DNA from: Basidiobolus meristosporus CBS 931.73
Lineage: Eukaryota > Basidiobolomycota > Basidiobolomycetes > Basidiobolales > Basidiobolaceae
Direction of reading: 5' to 3'
Assembly (NCBI GenBank): GCA_002104905.1
Contig: MCFE01000182.1
Coordinates: 1 to 64,000 of the forward strand
DNA length: 64,000 nucleotides
The translations under genes were made by a program, and so were the position numbers. Under the pieces are notes generated by a model. That model searched no databases. It saw only the letters and a program-made list of their open reading frames with translations, and had not been told where the DNA came from. Shown piece after piece: positions 1-7,925 of the stretch; position 1 is the stretch's first letter, and every line of letters begins with the position of its first letter.

Positions 1-99
1 TGAAAGCAATCCTTGAAACTATGCTCAACATATAATGCTGACTTGGATACCAGACAGTTGTGGAACTAAGAAGGTCGGCCGGGACTACACATAAACGAA

Positions 100-106
100 T
101 ATAAAG
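100..106 (+). promoter_or_regulatory. TATA box upstream of small secreted peptide
   Basis: TATAAAG sits 84 bp upstream of the ATG at 184. A short upstream ORF (148-171, seven codons) lies between the box and that ATG. The same kind of TATA box precedes several other genes in the window, which makes this a plausible promoter. Confidence 0.4.
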
Positions 107-183
107 GCCAAAGTGGAGTGTCCATTCAAGAAACACTTTACAACAAAATGCTTCACAAATATGTGATTTAGCTGTTTCTCCAC

Positions 184-288
184 ATGCGCTTTACTACCGT
201 AGCAGTGACTCTAGGCCTTGCCATGAATCAAGTTGCCGTTGCTGCCCCAATCGGCTGTTCTCCATCAAAACCCTTTTTGTTGTACTAA
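184..288 (+). CDS. Candidate small secreted peptide (34 aa)
   Basis: A 34-residue ORF beginning MRFTTVAVTLGLAMNQVAVA, a typical signal peptide with an AVA/A cleavage site, followed by a mature stretch of only 14 residues (APIGCSPSKPFLLY) with one cysteine. It is preceded by a TATA box at 100-106. I do not recognise the family. It could be a secreted peptide, the first exon of a longer gene, or chance; no good splice donor was seen before the stop. The support is the hydrophobic leader, the small-residue cleavage site and the promoter. Confidence 0.35.
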   Translation: MRFTTVAVTLGLAMNQVAVAAPIGCSPSKPFLLY

Positions 289-517
289 AGGCACTTTTTG
301 GCTCTAGAGTAACCTCCACAAAGGAGCATACCGATATATCCGAAATTGGTATTCTCCCCTCCCCCAACCTAGGTAGGTACCCACACATAGCTATATATTA
401 CTATATTTTCCCCTATGACACAATAGGTGGAAAATTAATATCATACAAAATAGCATTCCAACTATTAAGCAATTTTATTAATGGGTTATTTAGATTATAA
501 ATACATTACTCTATGTG

Positions 518-1729
518 TTACTGACAATTGTTGTTACCGCTACCGTTACCGGCTCCATTACCATTTCTAGAGCCGTTCCCACCATTTCCCGAGTCATAAG
601 CACCAACACTGTTGCCACCGCTGCCATTGCTATCTCCATTACCTCCGTTGCCGTTACCGCCGTTTTCTTTTCCTCCATTTCCAGAGCCATAGGCACTGGC
701 TTCGTTGCCATCGTTTCCATTACCATCTCCATTGACTCCGTTGCCGTTACTGCCGTTTCCGCTTCCTCCATTTCCAGAGTCATAAATACCAGCTCCGTTC
801 CCTCCATTCCCGTTGCTACCGTTGCTACTGCCGCTATTTCCATCTCCGTTGTCTCCATTTCCCGAGTCATAGGCACCAGCTCCGTTACCGCCATTTCCAT
901 TGCCATCTCCATTGCCTCCATTGCCGTTACCGCCGTTACCATTACCACCGTTTCCGGAGTCACAAGCACCGGTTCCATTTCCGTCGTTGCCACTGCCATT
1001 GCCATCTCCATTGCCTCTATTACTGTTACCGCCGTTTCCGTTTCCACCATTTCCAGAATCATAAGCGCCGGCCCCATTGCCACCGTTACCATTGCCGCCA
1101 TTATCACCGTTTCCAGAGCCATAGGCATTACCTCCGTTGCCAGCGTTTCCATTACCTCCATTGCCATTGCCACCGTCTCCAGAGTCATAGGCATCAGCTC
1201 CGTTACCGCCATTTCCATTGCCTCCATTACCGTTACCGTTACCATTACCACCCTTTCCAGAGTCATAGGCGCCAGCTCCATTTCCTCCATTTCCATTGCC
1301 ACCGCTACCATCACCATTTCCTCCGTTACCGTTGCCATTACCACCATTTCCAGAGTCATAGGCACCAGGTCCGTTTTCTCCATTTCCATTACCACCATTA
1401 CCATCCCCATTGCCTCCGTTACCGTCACCATTACCACCGTTTCCGGAGTCATAAGCACCAGTTCCATTTCCGTCGTTGCCACTACCATTGCCTCCATTTC
1501 CGTTGCCATTACCGCCATTTCTAGGGCTATAGGCACCAGCTCCGTTTCCTCCATTGCCATTACCACCGTTTCCGTTGGAATCACCATTTCCACTATTACC
1601 TCCGCCAAATACATCCGTCACATCGTAAGCCCCACCGCTTCTGGCTTGCAATCTTCTATCGAAAGCTGCGGCGTTGATCGCTGCCAAACCAGAGAGGAGG
1701 CACAAGATTCTAGGTGCGGAGAATTTCAT
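518..1729 (-). CDS. Secreted Gly/Asn-rich tandem-repeat protein
   Basis: A 403-residue protein with an N-terminal signal peptide (MKFSAPRILCLLSGLAAINA) and possible Kex2-like dibasic site (DRR) just after it. From about residue 45 to the end it is almost wholly Gly, Asn, Asp and Ser, arranged as about 12 imperfect units of 20-33 residues, each opening with A-Y-D/G-S-G and continuing with GNGGNGNG-type runs. It ends in NNNCQ. Such composition suggests an extracellular or cell-wall structural protein, but no enzymatic domain is visible and I do not know a named family. The GGN codon bias leaves long open frames on both strands here; the chosen frame is the one with signal peptide, TATA box (1789-1797) and ATG. 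Confidence 0.75.
   Translation of the reverse strand: MKFSAPRILCLLSGLAAINAAAFDRRLQARSGGAYDVTDVFGGGNSGNGDSNGNGGNGNGGNGAGAYSPRNGGNGNGNGGNGSGNDGNGTGAYDSGNGGNGDGNGGNGDGNGGNGNGENGPGAYDSGNGGNGNGNGGNGDGSGGNGNGGNGAGAYDSGKGGNGNGNGNGGNGNGGNGADAYDSGDGGNGNGGNGNAGNGGNAYGSGNGDNGGNGNGGNGAGAYDSGNGGNGNGGNSNRGNGDGNGSGNDGNGTGACDSGNGGNGNGGNGNGGNGDGNGNGGNGAGAYDSGNGDNGDGNSGSSNGSNGNGGNGAGIYDSGNGGSGNGSNGNGVNGDGNGNDGNEASAYGSGNGGKENGGNGNGGNGDSNGSGGNSVGAYDSGNGGNGSRNGNGAGNGSGNNNCQ
581..1600 (-). repeat. Coding tandem repeats, 60-99 bp units
   Basis: Imperfect tandem units inside the Gly/Asn-rich protein gene. Each unit starts at an AYDSG-type motif; unit length varies in multiples of three, so the frame is kept. Variation in number of GNG triplets suggests slippage or unequal exchange. 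Confidence 0.75.
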
Positions 1730-1788
1730 TCTATTATAAAAAGAGATAAAGTGCTTAGTGGATGACTTGATTCCTCTCTCTGAAGCTT

Positions 1789-1797
1789 CTATTTATA
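1789..1797 (-). promoter_or_regulatory. TATA box of Gly/Asn-rich protein gene
   Basis: TATAAATAG on the minus strand, 60 bp upstream of the ATG at 1729. Confidence 0.55.
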
Positions 1798-2389
1798 CCA
1801 GCTCACTGCTTTCCTCTTATGGACGAGTGAAATATGGGGTATTTTACATGCAAACGGATGCCCCCTCACGATCCTGCTATGTCTCATCCAGCCAAAGTAC
1901 AGTTCAATGTTCACTATCTGCATCAAACTGGATTTAACCTAAAATGACGGTTGGTCGACCGCCCCCTTCCTTGCAGATTGTGTAAGCGGAACCTTTTTCC
2001 CCGTATCCCCATTGCGTCCTTTAACTTATGTCTGGTTAGTGGCACATCATATCAAGAAAGGGATATATTTTACAGGAATATTACTGACTAGTCAGGAGGA
2101 TTAGAAGTAAGGAGCCAAATACCAGGCATACCACACTGGTAGTAGGTTGGTATCTATTCAATCAAGTTGCTGTTAGTATTGGAGGATTTAATGTCGGAAA
2201 AGAAATATCGGATTTTTATGCGCAATGCATTTATACTCTTTATGCATATACCATTCTTCTGGCGCTGAAGATGAAGGAATGTGGAGCATAGATTACTGCG
2301 TGCAATGGCATTGAATACCTTAAGTCTTACCATCAGATAGCTAACAACGTTGAAAGGTCGAGAAGTACAATTATCAAGATCAACTCGTA
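1798..2389. other. Intergenic, nothing recognised
   Basis: No ORF, RNA gene or repeat supported between the promoter of the Gly/Asn-rich gene and the first uricase remnant. Confidence 0.5.
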
Positions 2390-2627
2390 GTGCTTACCAA
2401 GCTCGTACGCATAGCGCTCGATGGTCTCGACGTGGTTGGACTTCTTGGCAATAGCATAGCAGGTCTTCTTGACAGTATCAGTTGGAATAACCATGCTATC
2501 TTCGAAGTCACTTTAAAGGAGTACCAGGCAAGTAAGCTTGACAATGCAACTGTACTGGGCAGTGTGGCGGATAGCTTTGGTGACTCTGACCTTAGGCTTG
2601 ACACTTGAACTCAACTGCTACAGACAT
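2390..2627 (-). pseudogene. Urate oxidase N-terminal remnant, copy A
   Basis: Read on the minus strand, the segment encodes residues resembling the start of urate oxidase: KPKVRVTKAIRHT, then a stop (TAA at about 2513-2515), then a block that follows the family pattern PTDTVKxTxYxxAK...IERxAxELGxH. A TATA box (2674-2681) and an ATG at 2627 lie upstream, but the ATG is one base out of frame with the KPKVRVTK block, so at least one frameshift plus one stop break it. Only about 75 of the roughly 300 residues of a uricase are present. The enzyme oxidises uric acid to 5-hydroxyisourate in peroxisomes. Identification is from remembered family motifs, not a search. Confidence 0.6.
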
Positions 2628-2673
2628 ATTATAAGATTGTAGACTACTACTACTGTCTACGACCCAGTACTCC

Positions 2674-2681
2674 TTTATATA
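2674..2681 (-). promoter_or_regulatory. TATA box upstream of uricase remnant A
   Basis: TATATAAA on the minus strand, about 47 bp upstream of the ATG at 2627, suggesting that copy A still has its original promoter. Confidence 0.4.
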
Positions 2682-2805
2682 TGGTTAGATGTATTTACTT
2701 CCACCCGGATTGGTAGGATAAGTGTGAACAAAGGCCGAGAATCGCTTGTGAATCCATTCCGACTATCACCAGTCCATACCGAGTATCAGCCAAGCTCACA
2801 TTCAC

Positions 2806-2970
2806 AAAATAGTCAGCACTTCCAGCGCTTACTTCAAGAAATAAGCCTATGGCAAGACCAAGGTTCGCATCACCAAGGTCATCCTCCACACCAAAAACTG
2901 CCACGATGTTGTTGAGTTCACTGCCCAGGTTCTCCTTGATGGCAAGTTCGAGACCTCCTATACCGTGGCT
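2806..2970 (+). pseudogene. Urate oxidase N-terminal remnant, copy B
   Basis: On the plus strand the reading STSSAYFKK-stop-AYGKTKVRITKV, then a segment ending VLLDGKFETSYTVA, follows the uricase N-terminus (YGKxxVRxxKV ... VLLEGxxETSYTxADNS). There is an in-frame TAA at 2842-2844 and no intact start codon; homology stops after SYTVA. It lies head-to-head with copy A, about 180 bp away. Both cover the same first 55-75 residues, so they are duplicates, not two parts of one gene. Confidence 0.6.
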
Positions 2971-3227
2971 CCTCCAGATCAACACCTGCTGAGTCCTTTC
3001 ATCTTGGGCTCAATTACTCTACCACTTACAACTATAGTATGCTTTTTGTGGTTCATATTTAGAGATTGGATTGTTTTCCTTGTAGAGAATCTCTATATCT
3101 GGTGTCTGGTCCTTAGTAATGCAAGCTACATTGCATTGCAACTATATTATCTCCATACTACTTCACTGTAAGTGTGGTAAGAGTATTAGAGATATTGAAA
3201 GTGATTGAGTAGACTAGTAGATTCATT

Positions 3228-3558
3228 TGTTGTAAGAGTCTTGGAGATATTGAAAGTGATTGGGAGAACCAGTAGATTATGTGGTTTTCACTTAATGATT
3301 TATCAAATGTAAAAGTAGTATTTATACTTTTACATGGTCTTGGCATAAGAAACACGTAGAATAGGTTTAGGAAGGTCCCAAGAACATGTGTGCAAAGCTT
3401 GGGGCTGTTTGGACAACTCTGAGTATTTTCATGTTCTGGGTAATATTCCAAGTAAATCCCAACAAAGAATTTGGTCAGTATTCTCTAAGATTTGTAGGTA
3501 ATGATAAAAGTGACTAAATTAGGTGAATATTTTGGTGGAATTCCAAATTTTTATAACA
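3228..3558 (-). mobile_element. Solo copia family A LTR
   Basis: A 331-bp sequence with TGTTGTAAGAG...TATAACA ends that matches, in reverse orientation, the LTRs of the copia element at 44065-47746. No internal coding sequence flanks it. About 55 bp of a second, older LTR end lies directly before it (3172-3226). Confidence 0.75.
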
Positions 3559-3855
3559 TAATTGGCCTTCACCTAATGACTTGTTATTTGTAAAAGTAGC
3601 ATTTATACTTTCAAATGGTCTTGGAAACAGAACATATGGAATATGATTGTAGAGGTGTAAAGAAAGTGTGTGTAAAGCTTGGGGTAGTTTGGATACCTTA
3701 ATAATCTTTCATGTTTTGAGTACCTGATGGTATGGCAAAATATTCTAAGTCCCAATAAGGAATTTGTACAGAATTCTCTAAGACTGGTAGACTATGATCT
3801 AAGTGACAAGGTAAGGTGAATATTTAGGTGTATCTACAAAATATGCGGTTGTAAG
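3559..3855 (-). mobile_element. Degraded partial copia family A LTR
   Basis: Follows the solo LTR directly and repeats its pattern (TTCACCTAATGA..., TTTATACTTT..., CTTGGGGTAGTTTGG, GTGAATATTTAGGTG) with many differences; the first ~55 bp are missing. Confidence 0.55.
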
Positions 3856-3949
3856 TGGGTTCACTTCTTCAAATTTGGGTCTAAATTTGAACACAAAAGA
3901 ACCATTGCTGGATACATCTTCCTTTACTCTAATTGAGCACTATCTTGTA

Positions 3950-4310
3950 ACTCATGAAAGCCATGTACCATAGCATATTCTACAGTACATGGCTACCTGT
4001 GAGGTTTTTTTCTGGTAAGTCTTCTCGGCTGTTATAGGATTTGGACTGTTCTTGGTTGCCAGCTTTGATTGCTGAAGACTGTAGCTTTTGTCTTGCACTT
4101 CTCTGTCACTGACTAGGTCAGACTTTCTATCCTTCTTGATCTTTGCCACTGATAGAATCTTCACTACTACCCTGACTGAGTGCTTCTTCTATTGAACTAC
4201 ATTTATCCCTTGATTAATGCTTATTGTTCAGCATCTTGAGCACTGATTACAAATCATTTCTTCTTTTCAACTTACATACCAGCTGCTGTCAGCTCTACAC
4301 TCTGGTATGG
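3950..4310 (-). mobile_element. Relic of a transposon accessory ORF
   Basis: Minus-strand reading (SVAKIKKDRKSD..., then NSPNPITAEKTYQKK) resembles a relic at 35.4-36.0 kb (DLAVIKEKVK..., NRLNPIIAKKNYQQ). Both are in the minus orientation. No function can be assigned; it is judged a transposon fragment because it recurs in the transposon-rich half. Confidence 0.4.
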
Positions 4311-5451
4311 AAGCTACAGCAACAGCACTAGCGTTTTCACTTCACTTATAAAAAAGATTTCACCTATTGGTAATTGTCTCCCCACGGACCCTGAGAATTA
4401 GTACACTCAGACAGAGTGCATAATTGTCAAAATAAACATTTCATTCAATGGTTTATGCAAACCACTTACTGTCACTATATATATGCACAGCTTTCTTTGG
4501 TAGAAAGTCAACTTGCAAATCACATGGCTAAATACCAGCTGCACTGCCGAAATCCAGCAAGTATACCAACAAAATTTCGAATAAGGGAAGTATAAGACTC
4601 AATGCGCACTCTTGTGTAATCATCATCTCATAATGTCAGCCTTAATGTGAATGCTGATAAATAGAATATTCCATCGTTTGGAACATAAAGTGCATGACCT
4701 CCTCAATTAACCACTAAGGGTGTGCAAATCTCGTGCAAACCGGATCTTTTAGAGCATTTTGTATAATATATTTACATGTTGTATTCAGAGGGTTCGTATA
4801 TTCGGGTATATATCAATCCTGAAAGACAAATTGTACCAGAGTTGGAGTGTAAGCAAAGGTATGTTTTTTGGTCGCATCAGCTATAGTTGGTTGCGCAGAG
4901 TCCTGAAGTACATTGTGGAGGCTGTAGACTTCGATATACTTCTGACAAGATTCGACTCACCAGCTACACTACCTATTAGAAAGGGTTGACGGTGTGCAGT
5001 AGTCAAGATTTATACATCAAGGTTTATACGCTACCTTACTCTAGGTAACTTCAAAGCCCTGGTAGTGGCTATTCCAGAAAAAAATGATAGGTAACGGTAT
5101 CAAGGGCTTGGATTGGTTCAACCAAGGTAATGCTATCAATACCTACAAACTCTGGCCATTTTATGCCACTTTTTGAACATTCATCACGTAGGGTTAGGGT
5201 TGGATTGGGTGATTAAAGTCTGAAGAAATTTGGTGCATGAGCAAATCCAGTAATTTTGTTCGATCGTTTATGTTTGTATTTCATTTCTGGTCAGGGTTGT
5301 GGTGAGCGAAAAAAAACCTATTCACACGACAATATTATCCAGATCAAGGTGCAAGCGTGACTTGTGGCAAGGAAAGGCTTATAGTCAAACCGGATATATG
5401 CCGTGAATTTCATACAACTTGGTGAATTGTGGAGAAACAAGGTTTTCCAGC
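4311..5451. other. Intergenic, AT-rich
   Basis: No supported gene. The stretch is AT-rich and may hold decayed transposon sequence on its left side; the right 150 bp is the promoter region of the purine permease. Confidence 0.4.
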
Positions 5452-5458
5452 TATAAAA
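5452..5458 (+). promoter_or_regulatory. TATA box of purine permease gene
   Basis: TATAAAA, 53 bp upstream of the ATG at 5505. Confidence 0.6.
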
Positions 5459-5504
5459 TGGCTCGGCTAAGGACTCAGTTTCCACAGCTTAGTATCACTC
5501 GAGG

Positions 5505-7244
5505 ATGAAGAAAGAAGAGAATTTCGTATCTGGAATAGACGACAAGGACTATATCTCTACAGAGCCAGCTGCGCACTCAGATTCGCATGATAGCAACTTG
5601 AAATGGTACATGCAAAACCTTTGCACTAGGCAAGGCTGGATAGGCGAATATGATTTTGGCTTTCTATGTTTGCCCAATCTACCAGGATTCAAGAAACAAG
5701 AAGCAGCAAAATTCATCGGGATCAAGGACCGCTTGCCACTTGCAGTCGCACTAATCATGGGCTTCCAGCATTGCCTGGCCATGTTGGCAGGAGTAGTTAC
5801 GCCTCCGCTCATTCTCTCGGGGCCCGGACCTCAACACATGAACCTTGACACCGAGTATCGCTCCTATCTCATCTCCGCCTCCCTGATTACCTGCGGCCTA
5901 TTGTCCATGATCCAAATGACCCGGTGGAGAATCCCAGGGACTCGTTACTACATGGGGACTGGGCTTATCACCGTGGTTGGTACCTCGTTCACCATCATGC
6001 CCGTGGCCGAATCATCCTTTGCGTACATGTATCAGTCTGGCTTCTGTCCATCGGTGAAAGATGACGCCGGCTTGATTACTCAGTACCTTCCTTGTCCTCA
6101 GGCTTATGGCGCGCTGCTAGGCACCACGATGACTTGTTCGGTGCTGATGATCCTCATCTCCTTCGTGCCTGCCAAAGTGCTCCATAAACTATTTCCTCCA
6201 CTAGTCACTGGAATCACTGTGACTCTGATTGGTGCGCATTTGGTGGGCTCGGGGTTGAAGAACTGGGGCGGCGGCAGTGGGCCTTGCATTAGTCATCCAA
6301 CCAGCGGAACCTTCATGCGCTGTCCCAACGTGGATGCTCCCAACGCACTGCCCTGGGGCCACATCAAATACATGGGCCTCGGTTTCCTGGTGTTCATCTG
6401 CATCATTCTCTTCGATATCTTTGGCTCCCATTTCATGCGCTCCGCCGAGGTTGTTCTCGGATTGATCGTGGGGCTCATCGTCGCTTGGTCTACTGGCTAT
6501 GTAAACAACCAGGTGATAAACGACGCACCAGTCGTGACTTTCCTCTGGGTCAAGACATTCCCATTGGATATCTACACCCCGGCGATCATACCAATGTTGG
6601 TGATTTACATGCTGATTGCTGTCGAGTCCATCGGCACCATCACTGCATGCTGTGATGTCTCTGGTGTGGAGGTGTCAGGGCCAGTATTTGAGACGCGTAT
6701 TCAGGGTGGAGTGTTGGCTGACGGAATCAACAGCTTCCTCGCAGGTGCCTTTACCAACCCACCCATGTCAACCTTTGCCCAGAACAATGGTATTGTGGCG
6801 TTGACTCGATGTGCCAACCTTACCACTGGCTACGCATGCTGCTTCTTCCTTGTTTTCCTGGGGGTTTTCTCGAAGCTGGCCTCGGTTTTCCTCGCCATCC
6901 CCGAATCAGTCCTTGGTGGGATGACCACCTTCCTGTTTGCCAACGTGCTAGTCTCCGGCATTCGAATTCTCTCCTATCTCAAATGGACCCGTCGTGACCG
7001 CTTCATCGCCGCCGCCTCCATGACCCTTGGAATGGGTACCACCATCAAGGACGATTGGTTCTCCTACGCGCTCAGCTCTTACAAGGGGTCCAACACCACA
7101 GTCAACGGATTGATCATCTCCGCAGAGATGATTGTGAACTCGGGGTTTACCATTGCCGCGCTCATCGCCATTATCCTGAATCTTGTGATGCCTAGGGAAC
7201 CGGAAGATCTTGAAAATGAGGAAAACGATGGCCATCCAGTATAA
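5505..7244 (+). CDS. Uric acid/xanthine permease, NCS2 (UapA/UapC type)
   Basis: A single-exon 579-residue plasma-membrane transporter of the nucleobase-ascorbate (NCS2) family, which takes up uric acid and xanthine with protons. Visible family marks: the QH pair in the first membrane segment (residues 88-89), the conserved Glu of TM8 in IAVES (E374), and the NCS2 signature QNNGIVALTR (426-435). About 12-14 hydrophobic segments follow a hydrophilic N-terminus of about 70 residues; the C-terminal tail is acidic. Length fits fungal UapA/UapC (about 570-580). It lies 2.5 kb from two broken uricase copies, which suggests a former purine-use neighbourhood. Specificity between uric acid/xanthine and other purines is inferred from family resemblance only. 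Confidence 0.9.
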   Translation: MKKEENFVSGIDDKDYISTEPAAHSDSHDSNLKWYMQNLCTRQGWIGEYDFGFLCLPNLPGFKKQEAAKFIGIKDRLPLAVALIMGFQHCLAMLAGVVTPPLILSGPGPQHMNLDTEYRSYLISASLITCGLLSMIQMTRWRIPGTRYYMGTGLITVVGTSFTIMPVAESSFAYMYQSGFCPSVKDDAGLITQYLPCPQAYGALLGTTMTCSVLMILISFVPAKVLHKLFPPLVTGITVTLIGAHLVGSGLKNWGGGSGPCISHPTSGTFMRCPNVDAPNALPWGHIKYMGLGFLVFICIILFDIFGSHFMRSAEVVLGLIVGLIVAWSTGYVNNQVINDAPVVTFLWVKTFPLDIYTPAIIPMLVIYMLIAVESIGTITACCDVSGVEVSGPVFETRIQGGVLADGINSFLAGAFTNPPMSTFAQNNGIVALTRCANLTTGYACCFFLVFLGVFSKLASVFLAIPESVLGGMTTFLFANVLVSGIRILSYLKWTRRDRFIAAASMTLGMGTTIKDDWFSYALSSYKGSNTTVNGLIISAEMIVNSGFTIAALIAIILNLVMPREPEDLENEENDGHPV

Positions 7245-7879
7245 GCCAGGGATTCTCCCATTCAAAGGAAACTAATCCAAATAAATCCAATCATTCAGTT
7301 AATCAGTGTTCATGTAAACGAGTGGGCTAGGCGAATATTGATCAATGCTCATATCAGCGGGTGAATGTATGATGGATGTGAGGATATGACGAGAATGCAT
7401 TCAGCAAGTAATTTAGCACTTTCGGCCCTTCTGTGTAACTGATCCTCTATCCTTGTGCAAACGTGTGGTTGACAGTAGCAACAACTTGACTATCTTGGCA
7501 TCTCTACTTATTAACCCGTCTGTTATATCTTAGCGATTGTTGCGTTCGAGGGCAAAATTGCAAACACCATCTCCTGAAACAAACGTTGATACGACCCCTG
7601 GTTTGGCTTACAGCCAAGTTCTTGGTTAATGGATTAGCAGGTAGAGGCTGAATGATCAAACTGCTGCTACCAATTGGTGGTTCAGCCTCAAGCTTATGTC
7701 AAGTTGTTTAGAGTAGACCTTGATATTGTTATTTTCTTGGCAACGGTCGGCCCAATCAAACTCAACCCATGCAATCCTGAACCAGCCGGTTTCCCATAAC
7801 AATGTATCCCTCCCCATCTCTGAGAGCGAGCCATTTATAGAATCCACAACCTTACTTGGCACTTTATGAATCAATAAGC
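7245..7879. other. Intergenic between permease and ABC transporter
   Basis: 3' region of the permease gene and promoter of the ABCA gene. An 89-codon minus-strand open frame here has no recognisable features and overlaps the TATA box of the ABCA gene; it is not called. Confidence 0.5.
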
Positions 7880-7887
7880 TATAAAAG
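7880..7887 (+). promoter_or_regulatory. TATA box of ABCA transporter gene
   Basis: TATAAAAG, 46 bp upstream of the ATG at 7926; supports the upstream start and the three small 5' exons. Confidence 0.6.
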
Positions 7888-7925
7888 CGTTCACAGTCAC
7901 TCAATTGATATTGCACTTCCAGCAA

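Noticed and set aside
515..1765. 416-codon plus-strand ORF (Thr/Ser/Val/Ile-rich) opposite the Gly/Asn-rich gene, plus a 367-codon frame on the minus strand
   Set aside because: Both are complements or shifted readings of the GGN/AAY repeats; no signal peptide, promoter or plausible protein composition, whereas the 403-codon frame has all of these.
4759..4989. 76-codon plus-strand ORF (MYNIFTCCIQ...)
   Set aside because: Faint resemblance to copia RNase H spacing only; no motif that I can defend.
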